The position numbers were made by a program, and so were the translations under genes. Shown here piece by piece: positions 18,533-28,050 of a stretch of 64,000 bases of DNA. Each line of letters opens with the position of its first letter. The first letter of the stretch is position 1. The notes under the pieces were generated by a model. It was not told the DNA's origin, ran no database searches, and saw only the letters and a list, made by a program, of their open reading frames with translations. The DNA comes from Rhodopirellula islandica (lineage in GTDB: Bacteria; Planctomycetota; Planctomycetia; Pirellulales; Pirellulaceae), in contig NZ_LECT01000017.1 in assembly GCF_001027925.1 (NCBI RefSeq), positions 248,001 to 312,000 of the forward strand, in the 5' to 3' direction.

Positions 18533-19285
18533 GTGAACGTGGCGAAGATCTTGTCAATCGTGAACCAGAAAGGAGGCGTCGGGAAGACCACCACTTCGGT
18601 CAACCTGTCCGCCGCCCTGGCCATGTCTGGCAAGAAAACCTTGTTGGTCGACATCGACCCGCAGTGCAACGCCACGTCTGCCTTGGGGCATTCGCCTGCC
18701 GCGCATCACGGATTGACGGGAACCGAATCGCTTCCTGATTCGATCGTCGAAACCGATGTGCTGCATTTGGGGTTGTTGCCCGGCAGTCGCTCTTTCCATG
18801 ACGCGGACGTGCTTGCAGAAACCGGCGATCGTTCGACCGCTCGGGTTCGAAAGCATCTCGATAGCGTGATGAGCGACTACGAATACATCTTGATCGATTG
18901 CCCGCCCAGTGCGGGTGCCATGACGGAAACGGCGCTGACCGCCAGCACCGAAGTGTTGATTCCGATCCAGTGCGAGTACTTCGCGATGGTCGGCGTCACG
19001 CAACTGATTGGAACGATCAAGAAGGTCATCACCGCCACCGATGGTCGACTGACATTCGGCGGGATCCTGCTGACGATGTACGACGAATCACTTGAACTGA
19101 CTCGAGAAGTCGACGAAGAGGTCCGTGACTTCTTTGGCGACATTGTTTTTGAAAGTGTCGTGCCCCGGGATGTCGCACTGTGCGAAGCCCCCAGCCACGG
19201 CCAAACCGTTTTCCAGTACGCCCCGCGAAGTCGCGGCGCGTTCGCTTATACCCAACTGTGCATGGAGGTACTGCAACGTGACTAA
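18533..19285 (+). CDS. parA: Chromosome-partitioning ATPase ParA/Soj
   Basis: 250 residues. The deviant Walker A KGGVGKTT (residues 13-20), LLVDIDPQCNATSALG, the Walker B region YILIDCPPS and the later FDG-type segment TFGGILLTMYD define a ParA/Soj ATPase, which drives segregation of ParB-bound DNA over the nucleoid. The start is GTG at 18533, with a GTG at 18539 as alternative. Its end overlaps the parB start by 8 bases. The linked pair and the RLGKGLAALLG motif in ParB suggest the chromosomal rather than a plasmid system. Confidence 0.93.
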   Translation: MNVAKILSIVNQKGGVGKTTTSVNLSAALAMSGKKTLLVDIDPQCNATSALGHSPAAHHGLTGTESLPDSIVETDVLHLGLLPGSRSFHDADVLAETGDRSTARVRKHLDSVMSDYEYILIDCPPSAGAMTETALTASTEVLIPIQCEYFAMVGVTQLIGTIKKVITATDGRLTFGGILLTMYDESLELTREVDEEVRDFFGDIVFESVVPRDVALCEAPSHGQTVFQYAPRSRGAFAYTQLCMEVLQRD

Positions 19286-20267
19286 CGCGACAACCAATCG
19301 ACCCAACCCCGGCAAAGCACCCGCTGGCAAAGACCGCCGCCTCGGAAAAGGCTTGGCCGCTTTGTTGGGTGAACCGATGGACGACATCGTTCCACCGGGC
19401 GAAACCAACGATGCTCCTCAACCAGGCATCCAGTCGCTCGAGTTGCCGATCGACTCCGTCGAAGCCAACCCGTTCCAACCGCGTCGCGAATTCAATCCCG
19501 ACGAGATCGCTTCGCTGGCCGAATCGATCAAGAACCACCAGCAATTGCAGCCAATCCTGGTTCGCATCGTGGACGGTCGCTATCAGCTGATCAGTGGCGA
19601 ACGTCGTTTGCGTGCGACCATTCACGCGGGTTTGAAAACGATCCGCGCTGAAGTTCGTGAAGCCGACGACCGCTTGGTCGCTGAGTTGGCCATCATCGAG
19701 AACTTGCAACGCAAGGACTTGAACGCGATCGAAAAAGCGATGTCGTTCAAACGCTACATCGACGAACACAAATGCAAGCAGGACGACTTGGCTCGCCGGT
19801 TGAGCATTGACCGGAGCACGATTGCCAACTTGATGCGTTTGCTGGAACTGCCTCAGCCCATTGTTGAGATGGTCACCAGCGGCGAGTTGACCGCGGGGCA
19901 CGCTCGAGCATTGCTGCCGATCGGTGAAGTCGAAGTGCAAGTTGTCACGGCCAAGAAGATCTTGGAAGAAGGATGGAGCGTTCGCAAAACCGAGACCGGT
20001 GTGGCGGAACTGCTTCGTGCAGAAGAGGACTGCGAGACGGGCCTCAAGGTCACCAACGTCTCACGCCAAAAACGCAAGCCTGTTCCTCCGCACATCGAAG
20101 CGATGCAGCAAGAGATGCGGATGGTGTTCGGCACCAAGGTTGAGATCAAAGCCTCGGCTCGCAGTCGCGGCAAGATCACGATTCATTTCAGTGACGCCGA
20201 AGAGTTCGAACGCATTCGCGGTCTGCTGGGCGGCGTCAATCGGCCTCAGCTTCGCGTCGCGGGCTGA
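19278..20267 (+). CDS. parB: Chromosome-partitioning protein ParB/Spo0J
   Basis: 329 residues from the GTG at 19278. An earlier in-frame ATG would lie deep inside parA. RLGKGLAALLG is the usual N-terminal box. The CTP-binding/nuclease-like domain follows (LPIDSVEANPFQPRREFN, ISGERRLRATIHAG, VAELAIIENLQRKDLNAIEKA). The HTH is at DDLARRLSIDRSTIANLMRLL and GHARALL is present. ParB loads at parS, binds CTP and spreads; with ParA it segregates the origin region. Confidence 0.94.
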   Translation: MTNATTNRPNPGKAPAGKDRRLGKGLAALLGEPMDDIVPPGETNDAPQPGIQSLELPIDSVEANPFQPRREFNPDEIASLAESIKNHQQLQPILVRIVDGRYQLISGERRLRATIHAGLKTIRAEVREADDRLVAELAIIENLQRKDLNAIEKAMSFKRYIDEHKCKQDDLARRLSIDRSTIANLMRLLELPQPIVEMVTSGELTAGHARALLPIGEVEVQVVTAKKILEEGWSVRKTETGVAELLRAEEDCETGLKVTNVSRQKRKPVPPHIEAMQQEMRMVFGTKVEIKASARSRGKITIHFSDAEEFERIRGLLGGVNRPQLRVAG

Positions 20268-20402
20268 TCCAAATCGGCTGAGCGAGCTTGCTCGGCAACC
20301 CAAGATTCACCTGGCCGGCGTGGTGCAGCGGATTCGATCCGCGGCCACGTCGGTTTTTTTGTGCGCCCGTCGTGTTGTGATTTGGGGTGGCGTCTCGATT
20401 CC
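20268..20402. terminator. Probable end of the parAB operon
   Basis: Just after parB, between 20268 and 20362, lies a G/C-rich stretch followed by a T run (TCGGTTTTTTTGTGCGCCCG near 20350). It resembles a factor-independent terminator, although the stem is poor. No gene is present before the inverted repeat at 20403. Confidence 0.3.
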
Positions 20403-20503
20403 GTAGGTTGGGATCTCAGCCCGACAAGCAGTCTTCTTTTCATTTCGGACGCTTGCCGCTCCGGTGTGATGCAGTCAGTTGTCGGGCTGAGAGCCCAACC
20501 TAC
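20403..20503. repeat. MITE-like element with 25-bp inverted ends
   Basis: The left arm 20403-20427 begins GTAGGTTGGGATCTCAGCCC and the right arm 20479-20503 ends GGGCTGAGAGCCCAACCTAC, with few mismatches over 25 bp. The 51-bp centre is non-coding. A further partial copy of the motif (TTGTCGGGCGAAGAGCCCA) follows at about 20515. The element lies in the leader of the kinase gene, so the long open frame running through it is not coding. Confidence 0.75.
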
Positions 20504-20723
20504 AAACGAAGCTTTGTCGGGCGAAGAGCCCAGGCGACGGTTGGGCCTCGCTGGGTTTGGGGGGACCAACAGACGGGGGTGGGCAGGCGTGGCGTGGGTT
20601 TCTGCTCCCCCGGTTGGTCGATCCGGCCAGGTAGACTTGTCCGGGCCAGCGGGCCGGAATTCTGGGCGATGCAGGGGTGAAAACTGCTCTTGGGCCTACG
20701 TTGCCAGTGGCCCGCCGTCTAAA

Positions 20724-23183
20724 ATGAGGTGCGCGAATTTCGGCATGTGTGGCCAACTCATTCGCGGATGTTCGCCCTCTTCGGACGTGTTGATGTCCAG
20801 CCTGATTGAAACGATTGAAGTCGATGCCGCTCTGTCCAAGCGATTGGCCGAGATGCCTGCTGATTCGCAGACGCTCACATTGTCGCTGGACGCGATTGCC
20901 GAGGGAGGATCGAGCGCGGGTGTGTTGCAGCATCCCAGTTGGGCATACGTTCCGCACATTGCGACGCCTCGTGTCACCACCGAAGGCAAGGTCGATGCAG
21001 CGGACTTGGCTCGAACGATCGAGGCCACTGGTTCGGTCGATGGTGAGGGCGTCGATGCGGATCCATCGCGAACCGGGAATCTGCTGATTGGTGCGGGCGA
21101 CTCATCGCCATCCGCTCTCAACCCTCCGGCCGCGACCTCCAGCTGCGAAGGGTTCTTGCCGCCGCGTCGCGTTGCCATGTTGAGTTCTGATCCGACCAAG
21201 GCGGATTGTGCCTCCATGAAGGATGTCGAGTATCGGTTGGTGGGAACGCTGGGCAGCGGTGGGACGGGGATCGTGTACCAAGCCCACCAGCGAGCGATCG
21301 ATCGCGAAGTGGCAATCAAAGTGTTGCGGCGTGAGTTGGCAACGGATGCTTCCTCACGTGGACGCTTCTTGGCCGAGGCTCGTGTGATCGGTGCGCTCGA
21401 CCATCCCAACGTGATCGCGCTGCATGATCTCTGCATTGACGACGAAGGTCAGCTCTTCTACTCGATGAAGCGGGTGGATGGTGCGAGTTGGGACCAGCAA
21501 ATTGACACGCTTTCTTTGGAGAAAAACCTCAATATTTTGCTGCGAGTTGCCGATGCTATTCGTTACGCGCATTCGCGAGGCCTCGTGCATCGCGATTTAA
21601 AACCCGAGAATGTGATGCTGGGACGCTTCGGCGAAGTCCTGGTGGCGGACTGGGGATTGGCCCTCAGCAAGAGTTCGTTGACGCCGACGGCGGCTGTTCC
21701 CAGCACGGATTCGCATCACGCGATTGGGGGAACGCCAGCCTACATGGCTCCGGAACTGGCAGCCGGTGATCTGTTTGGCATCACCTATGCCACGGACATC
21801 TATTTGTTGGGCGCGATCTTGTTTCGAGTGGTGGCGGGTTTCCCGCCGCACCATGGCAAGAGTCTGTTGGCCTGCATTCGAGCTGCAGCAAACAATCAAA
21901 TCGAGCCCGTTCCAGAACAACTCGGTGACACCGAGTTGGAATTGATTCAGATCGCGCTGAAGGCGATGGCGACCGATCCTCTGGACCGGTTCACTTCGGT
22001 GGAAGAATTGATCGAGGCGATTGAAGGTCACCGCTCTCATGAGGCCAGCGATCGTTTGGTCCGTCGTGCAAAACGGCGTTTGGCCGAGATCGGTGAACTG
22101 GGAGCTCCCGAAGAAGTTTGCCAGGAAAGTGTTCCGTCAGGCTTGCGAGCGGATCGGTACGAGCGTTTTGCGGCCGTCGACGCTCTGCTTCGCGAAGCCA
22201 TCGAAATTTGGCCCGACAACCGTCGCGCGATCGACACGCTGCGTAGCACCCAGTTGGAATTCGCCCGAACCGCCACCGCCCAAGGCGACTTGGATTTGGC
22301 GTTGGTCCTGTATGAATCCGCCGGGCAAACTGACAGCGAAGCGGCAGCGCGAGTTCGCAAGCAACGCGATCGTCGTGAACGAGTGCGTGAAAGCCAAGCG
22401 AAGTACTCGACCTTGTTCACACATTCGCCCGACGCCGGGATGCTGATCCGCTGGTCCGATGGCGTGGTGCTGGAAGCCAACACTGCCTGCTTGGAATTGC
22501 TGGGCTATGCCAAAGAAGAGGTCGTCGGCCAAAAGATGACGTCGTTGACAATCTGGGCTTGCCCAGAGAAACGCGAAACGTTCATCGAGCAACTCGCTCG
22601 GGAAGGGCAGATCGACAACTTCGAAACGCAGTTCCTGCACAAGCAAACTCAATTGGAAGAACTCAATTGCGATGACAAGACCGGCCAGGTGCAAATCCCA
22701 GGCGTGATCGATGTTTTGATCAGTTCGCGTACGGTTCACCTGGGCGGCGAAGAAATGCTGTTGTCGACCGTGCGGGATATCTCGGCTCGCAAGACCGCGG
22801 AACGTGATTTGGAGTATTCTCGGCGGCGGTTGCGAGACCTTCAGCGTTTGGCGGGGTTAGGTAGTTGGTCGTTCGCTTTGCAGTCCCAGGCGATTCGTTG
22901 GTCCGAAGAAGCGTTCCGAGTGACCGGACGAGATGTCAGCCGTGGGGCTCCGGATTACAACGACTTCATCGCGTCGATTCACCCGGACGACCGAGAGAAA
23001 CTTCAGGTTGCCGTGGAACGTAGTCTGACTCAGGGGACCTCGTACCAGTTGAAGTTCCGGTATCGTGATGACCAAGGCAAGTATCGAAAGTTGTTCACAC
23101 GTGGGAATCCGGTGTTTGATGCGGATGACAACGTGATCGAAATTTATGGCATCTTGCAGCACGCCGCGGCCGGCGGTGGGTGA
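20724..23183 (+). CDS. Serine/threonine protein kinase with two PAS domains
   Basis: 819 residues from the ATG at 20724; ATGs at 20745 and 20793 are alternatives, and starts further upstream would translate a repeat. A 165-residue variable N-terminus precedes a PknB-like kinase: Gly loop GTLGSGGTGIVY, catalytic Lys in VAIKVLRRE (about 199), HRDLKPEN (289-296), DWG in place of DFG (309-311) and GTPAYMAPE. A helical linker leads to PAS1 (about 560-680) and PAS2, a PAS_3-like fold (about 708-819). No transmembrane segment or histidine kinase follows, so the PAS pair probably senses a signal for the Ser/Thr kinase. This kinase-then-PAS order with a PAS C-terminus is unusual. Confidence 0.9.
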   Translation: MRCANFGMCGQLIRGCSPSSDVLMSSLIETIEVDAALSKRLAEMPADSQTLTLSLDAIAEGGSSAGVLQHPSWAYVPHIATPRVTTEGKVDAADLARTIEATGSVDGEGVDADPSRTGNLLIGAGDSSPSALNPPAATSSCEGFLPPRRVAMLSSDPTKADCASMKDVEYRLVGTLGSGGTGIVYQAHQRAIDREVAIKVLRRELATDASSRGRFLAEARVIGALDHPNVIALHDLCIDDEGQLFYSMKRVDGASWDQQIDTLSLEKNLNILLRVADAIRYAHSRGLVHRDLKPENVMLGRFGEVLVADWGLALSKSSLTPTAAVPSTDSHHAIGGTPAYMAPELAAGDLFGITYATDIYLLGAILFRVVAGFPPHHGKSLLACIRAAANNQIEPVPEQLGDTELELIQIALKAMATDPLDRFTSVEELIEAIEGHRSHEASDRLVRRAKRRLAEIGELGAPEEVCQESVPSGLRADRYERFAAVDALLREAIEIWPDNRRAIDTLRSTQLEFARTATAQGDLDLALVLYESAGQTDSEAAARVRKQRDRRERVRESQAKYSTLFTHSPDAGMLIRWSDGVVLEANTACLELLGYAKEEVVGQKMTSLTIWACPEKRETFIEQLAREGQIDNFETQFLHKQTQLEELNCDDKTGQVQIPGVIDVLISSRTVHLGGEEMLLSTVRDISARKTAERDLEYSRRRLRDLQRLAGLGSWSFALQSQAIRWSEEAFRVTGRDVSRGAPDYNDFIASIHPDDREKLQVAVERSLTQGTSYQLKFRYRDDQGKYRKLFTRGNPVFDADDNVIEIYGILQHAAAGGG

Positions 23184-23404
23184 GCGGCGAAGCGGGGCCT
23201 CGGTGGTGGAGGTCCCGGCGAAGCTGGCTCTGCGGTTGCGTTTGGTTCGTTGGAGACTCGCTCAGAAACTTTTGACGCCGCCCTGCTCTGCTGTGTTCTC
23301 TCCTGTTCCCGTTTTTTCCGTCCCTTTTTCCCCCCTCTCCCCACAGTGCCCTGACATCGCCGACCCAGTCCACCGTCCTGCGTTACACGCAATCTGATCC
23401 TGAC

Positions 23405-24088
23405 GTGCGGTTGATGCTGCGCGTGAAAGAGGATGATGCGGGCGCGTTCGAAGAGCTGGTTCGGCGTTACCAAGCAAGGTTGGTTCGGTTGATGCAACAC
23501 TTGGCACCTCGAGGCGACCTGGCGGAGGATTTGGCACAGGAAACCTTCATGCGGGTCTACCGGGCTCGCCAGAGTTACACGCCGGGAGCCAAGTTTTCGA
23601 CGTGGTTGTTCACAATCGCAGGCAATGTCGCTCGCAATTCCAAACGCACCGCGGCACGCCGGCATGAGACCAGCGAAGTGGATTCGCCGCGGGGCGCCGA
23701 CGATTCGGATGACTCACCTTTTTTGGCGGTGACGGCGGTCGACAGCAGCGGGTTGATGCCGACACGCCAAGTCGAAGGCGACGAACGAGCCACGATCGTT
23801 CGAGCGGCAGTCGCTTCGTTGAATGAACGCCAGCGCATGGCGTTGATCCTGTCTCGGTTTGAAAACATGAGTTACGTCGAAATCGCGGAAACGATGAGCC
23901 TGAGCACCAAGGCGGTGAAGTCGTTGCTCAGCCGCGCTCGCGTCAGTTTGAAAGAAGCTCTCACGCCCTACATCGAATCGGGGCAGTTGGGCGGAACGGT
24001 TGATCCGGCGATGTCATTGCCGTCGTTGAAAATGGAGCCAGCCGCCGATCAGCGGGCCGGTGAGTTTGCCGAGGAGGAACCTTCATGA
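23405..24088 (+). CDS. ECF-family RNA polymerase sigma factor
   Basis: 227 residues. Region 2 is AFEELVRRYQARLVRLMQHL with DLAQETFMRVYRARQSY. Region 4 is LNERQRMALILSRFENMSYVEIAETMSLSTKAVKSLLSRAR. The acidic Pro/Ser linker and the C-terminal tail are longer than usual. The start is GTG at 23405; the frame is open upstream, but there is no better start codon. It overlaps the next gene by 4 bases (ATGA). That gene encodes a membrane protein whose N-terminal cytoplasmic part is probably its anti-sigma factor. Confidence 0.92.
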   Translation: MRLMLRVKEDDAGAFEELVRRYQARLVRLMQHLAPRGDLAEDLAQETFMRVYRARQSYTPGAKFSTWLFTIAGNVARNSKRTAARRHETSEVDSPRGADDSDDSPFLAVTAVDSSGLMPTRQVEGDERATIVRAAVASLNERQRMALILSRFENMSYVEIAETMSLSTKAVKSLLSRARVSLKEALTPYIESGQLGGTVDPAMSLPSLKMEPAADQRAGEFAEEEPS

Positions 24089-25698
24089 ATGATCCCAAAC
24101 GTCCTCTCGACAACCCAACCAACGCGGAGCTTGACGTCGATGCCAGCGCGTCCGGCAAGGCATCCGCCAACGAAACAGGTCAAACCGCCGGCGACAGAAC
24201 CGTCTCGATGGCAATTCCCAAACTGGGGCCCGGTGGTTCGGTGTCGGGAAACGGTTCGGCACGGGGCAATGATCCGGATCAGCTCACGCTTCGCGATGTT
24301 CCGCTGGATCTTGACGACGAGCAATTGGTCGCTTACCTGGACGGCGAGCTTTCCGGAAAGGAGCGTGCGGAACTCGAGGATCGGTTGATCAGTGAGGAAT
24401 CCCTGCGTCTGCGTTTGCAAGGTTTGCAGCGTGGTTGGGACATGCTGGATGTCTTGCCGACTCCGATGGTGGATGAGCACTCGGTCCAAACCACCTTGGA
24501 AATGGTCGTTCGTGATCTCACGCGAGCCTCGATGGGGATCGAGGCGGCGGGCACGGGCAATGGCGTTTCCGGTTCAGGCACCCTGCCCCGTCGTCGGCTG
24601 AAGAAATGGACACGTCGTTTGTTCGCGTTTGGCGTGCTGGCTTTGGTCGTTTCGTCGCTCGTCAGTTGGCGCTGGCAGACCGTCTCGCATCAGAGTCAAA
24701 TCGCGGATTTGCCAATTGCGATCGATCACCTGGCGTATTTCAGCACCGATGACTTGGAGCTCGTCCGAGACCTCGCGGAATCACCGTTGTGGTTTGCGCT
24801 TGCCAGCCGATCCGCGACCGAAGACTTGGAGTCCTTGGTGGATCAATACGGAGGCACCGATGAATTGCTTGAGGCCGTTGCGGAACTGGATGAGGAGCAA
24901 CGCGCGACGGCGTATCGACGTTGGGACACGTTCAACAACCTTTCTCCCCAAGCTCGCTCCATCACACGAGATCGAGCCAAACGCGTGGCCGAGGCAGAGG
25001 ATTCGCAACAGTTGCTGACCACGCTCCGAGCTTATTCACGTTGGAAGGAACAGCTCAGTCGTGACACGTTGGCCGCCATCGAAAACCAAACCGGTGAACT
25101 GCGTGAACGTGCGATCGAAGAAGGCGTGCATGAAACGATGAGCGTCATCGGACGTGTGACAGCAAAAGGATTGAGTGACGAGACGATCGAACGGATCGCA
25201 TTCACGATGCGGCAAATCGTTCAACAACGGATCGCGGATCAAGAGCCAGCCGCCACGCGAATGATGGAAGGGTTTCGCCGCTGGAGAGAGCGTGAGAGTG
25301 GTGGCCGGGGACGGGATGGTCAGGGTGTCGATGAATCGATCTGGTATCATTTCATCGCTCATTCGATTGTGGGAAACTCGGGCCGTCGTCACGGTCCCAA
25401 GGATGGGAAACGTGGCCCTGAATCACCACCGTTGACGCTGAGCGAACTGCATCAAATCGAAATCATGCTGCCGCAAGAAGACTTGGAGCTGCTGCGAACG
25501 GTTTCCACGAACGCTTGGTTCCGTTCGATGGTCATCCGCGACTGGGCCGAAGAAGCCTTGCGGCGTCGCGGTCGGCCGGATTCGGAATCGAAAACGCTGC
25601 AACAAGCTTATCAAGAAGCCTCCGCTGACGAACGAGAAGTGCTCGACCTGTTGCCTCCCGAAGAAGTTCGCGACCAACTCCTTCGCCCCTCGAACTGA
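24085..25698 (+). CDS. Probable anti-sigma factor, single-pass membrane protein
   Basis: 537 residues. A cytoplasmic N-terminal region has DEQLVAYLDGELSGKERAELEDRL, a helix-turn pattern typical of planctomycete anti-sigma domains. One membrane helix follows (RLFAFGVLALVVSSLVSW, about residues 180-197). The large extracytoplasmic part is helical and charged, with no recognised domain. Translational coupling to the ECF sigma gene supports the role. The external part is much longer than in standard anti-sigma factors and could sense envelope stress; that is inference. Confidence 0.78.
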   Translation: MNDPKRPLDNPTNAELDVDASASGKASANETGQTAGDRTVSMAIPKLGPGGSVSGNGSARGNDPDQLTLRDVPLDLDDEQLVAYLDGELSGKERAELEDRLISEESLRLRLQGLQRGWDMLDVLPTPMVDEHSVQTTLEMVVRDLTRASMGIEAAGTGNGVSGSGTLPRRRLKKWTRRLFAFGVLALVVSSLVSWRWQTVSHQSQIADLPIAIDHLAYFSTDDLELVRDLAESPLWFALASRSATEDLESLVDQYGGTDELLEAVAELDEEQRATAYRRWDTFNNLSPQARSITRDRAKRVAEAEDSQQLLTTLRAYSRWKEQLSRDTLAAIENQTGELRERAIEEGVHETMSVIGRVTAKGLSDETIERIAFTMRQIVQQRIADQEPAATRMMEGFRRWRERESGGRGRDGQGVDESIWYHFIAHSIVGNSGRRHGPKDGKRGPESPPLTLSELHQIEIMLPQEDLELLRTVSTNAWFRSMVIRDWAEEALRRRGRPDSESKTLQQAYQEASADEREVLDLLPPEEVRDQLLRPSN

Positions 25699-25937
25699 GT
25701 CACAGCTGAATCGTCTGTTGGGCTGGTTGGCCTCACCCGTCGACACCGCTCCCTGTCATGTCGCGCCACGACGTGCCTTCTTGCGTGAAACACCGGCAGG
25801 CAAAATTCTTTCCGGCTTGATCTTTTCGGCTCAAGTTTGCTACCCCGAAAGCCGACGCACCGGCGATTGCCGCTGACACGACGCAATCGTCTCGCAATTC
25901 ACGGTTCCCCACGGAACCTCGGAAGGCTGGAAAGCAC

Positions 25938-27908
25938 ATGAACGACACCAGGACTCGATGCCGCTTTGGATTCAATCGCACGTTGCTGGGCGCATGCCTG
26001 GCAATCCATTTCGCGATCCTGCCGACCTTCGGCTGGGCTCAGGCAACCGCTGAGAAATCAAAGACCAACTTCTTTCCGTTTCCCATCCGGTTCGGGATGA
26101 AGTCGGAAGCCGAAATCAAGGGCGGTGTCAAAACGCCTCCGGTTTCGGTTGCTGCGACCAAGCCAAGCACGACCTCTTCGGGGGCTTCCACGCGGCGAAT
26201 TCCTGTCGAACGCAACATTGGCAAACCCAATCACGCTGCATTCAATGATTCTGAGGGGGACGCCACCAACCAACCGGTGTCACAGGTCCAGCACGTTCAG
26301 TCTCGTGTCAGCCAATCGGCTCGTGCGAAGTTGCCCGCCGACGGGCGAGTGGTGATTCCAGGTACGAATGGGCTGCCGCAATTTGAAACGCCAGGGGAAA
26401 TCACCAGTGTTGAGATCCTCGATGCTGACGGCAATCCGATTCCCAGCGAATTGGAAGAAGGCGAGTACTACTACGGTGCCCAGCCTGCCCCGGTCAGGGT
26501 TGGGCAACCATTGCCAGGAACGCTTTCCATTCCCGCTCGAACCGCGCAAGCCCGGATGAATGACTTTGTGCCACGCACGGTCGATGGCCAACTTCTCGAT
26601 GGAAGCGTGGTCGAAGGGGAGTGGATCGGGGAAGACGAAACCTACGCCGGCGAGATGGGGGAAACCTACCTTGGCGACGAGAGCGTGTTGATGGAGGGAG
26701 CTTTTCAGGGGCAGCCACACGGACACTCACCAGCGTGCGATGAATGCGGTGGGAACTGTGTGGGCGCATGCGACGATCGGATTGACGCGCGCGTTCGCGT
26801 GTTGGCTCATGCGTTGTCGGATCCGCTGCACGATCTTTGGATTCGCGCGGACTACATGCACCTTTGGGTCGATGGACAAAATGCTCCGTCCCTGGTCACG
26901 ACCGGCCGAGCCGGAACCGCTCGCGATGTGGCGGGCGAGATCGGCCAGCTTGGCACCGAAACGATTTACGGTGGCATGCTGGGTGACGAAGGACGTTCAG
27001 CCGGTCGAATCGAGATCGGGCGTTATCTGGGGGACACGGGCTTGGCGATCTCTGGATCAGTGCTCTTCTCGGAAGAGATCACCCAGCGTTTCTCGGCGGA
27101 CGGTTCTCAATATTCGATTTTGGCGCGGCCATATGTCGACGTGACGCCAGGCGGCACGGACAACGGAGAAACGGCAGACCTCATCCACTTCAACAATGAA
27201 ATCAGAGGCAACATCTCAGTCGATTCGTCGACTGAATTTGGTGGCGCCGATGCGTTGGTGCGAGCCTTGTTGATCAACCAACGTGGTCGGAAAATGGAAT
27301 CCTTTGTGGGCTACCGCTTTCTGCAACTGGACGATCGCTTGGCGATTCATGACGAACGGCGCTACTTGGTCGACGGTGGCGGGGTGGACGCAGGGACACT
27401 GCTGGAACAGACGGATAACCTCTCGGTTGAAAACCGTTTTCACGGCGCGACGATGGGGATCCGGTCGACCACTTCCGGTGATGTTTGGTCGTTCAACACA
27501 CAAGTCCAATTGGGGATTGGGGTGATGCACAGCAGCGTTGCCGCCTCAGGGTCGTCCCTCCGCAGCGAACCGCAGGCGGGCGGCGGCGTGATCACCAGCC
27601 AATCCAACACCGGGTTGCTGGTTCGATCCACCAATTCAGGGGTCCGTGAGTTCGACGAGTTGGCGGTCGCCCCCGAGATCCAGCTTTCCGTGACCCGTCA
27701 CTTTTGGAATGACTGGGATGTCACGATTGGATACCAGTTTCTGTATCTCAGTCGGGTGATGCGAGCAGCGGAACAGATCGACCCGTTGTTGAATTTGAGT
27801 GACCTTTCGATTGGCGGTTTCGAGGGCAGTCGTCGTCCAGATCCAGAGGGAACCTACAACGATTTGCTGGCACACGGGATCACCTTTGGAGTCGTTCACC
27901 CCTTCTGA
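25938..27908 (+). CDS. BBP7-type outer-membrane beta-barrel protein
   Basis: 656 residues. A signal peptide (LLGACLAIHFAILPTFGWAQA) is followed by a low-complexity region and a Cys cluster (CDECGGNCVGACDD). Then comes DPLHDLWIRADYMHLWVDGQNAP, the typical entry to the planctomycete BBP7 barrel domain, with repeated amphipathic strands and a C-terminal Phe (FGVVHPF). It lies 239 bp after the anti-sigma gene on the same strand and could be a target of that sigma factor. Confidence 0.8.
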   Translation: MNDTRTRCRFGFNRTLLGACLAIHFAILPTFGWAQATAEKSKTNFFPFPIRFGMKSEAEIKGGVKTPPVSVAATKPSTTSSGASTRRIPVERNIGKPNHAAFNDSEGDATNQPVSQVQHVQSRVSQSARAKLPADGRVVIPGTNGLPQFETPGEITSVEILDADGNPIPSELEEGEYYYGAQPAPVRVGQPLPGTLSIPARTAQARMNDFVPRTVDGQLLDGSVVEGEWIGEDETYAGEMGETYLGDESVLMEGAFQGQPHGHSPACDECGGNCVGACDDRIDARVRVLAHALSDPLHDLWIRADYMHLWVDGQNAPSLVTTGRAGTARDVAGEIGQLGTETIYGGMLGDEGRSAGRIEIGRYLGDTGLAISGSVLFSEEITQRFSADGSQYSILARPYVDVTPGGTDNGETADLIHFNNEIRGNISVDSSTEFGGADALVRALLINQRGRKMESFVGYRFLQLDDRLAIHDERRYLVDGGGVDAGTLLEQTDNLSVENRFHGATMGIRSTTSGDVWSFNTQVQLGIGVMHSSVAASGSSLRSEPQAGGGVITSQSNTGLLVRSTNSGVREFDELAVAPEIQLSVTRHFWNDWDVTIGYQFLYLSRVMRAAEQIDPLLNLSDLSIGGFEGSRRPDPEGTYNDLLAHGITFGVVHPF

Positions 27909-28050
27909 GGCGGGAAAGCAGAGGGCGAAACGCAGGGCAAATTCGGCAAAATCGGTGTCTTCGAGCACCCGAAAAAAATTCTGGAACGAACCCGCTGGAA
28001 ACTGCCAGACTCCTCTTTAGCAACCAAGCAACGCGTGCTAAACTTCCCGC

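Noticed and set aside
20361-20723. N-terminal 121-codon extension of the kinase frame
   Set aside because: It translates a MITE-like inverted repeat and low-complexity sequence with no protein character; the start was moved downstream.
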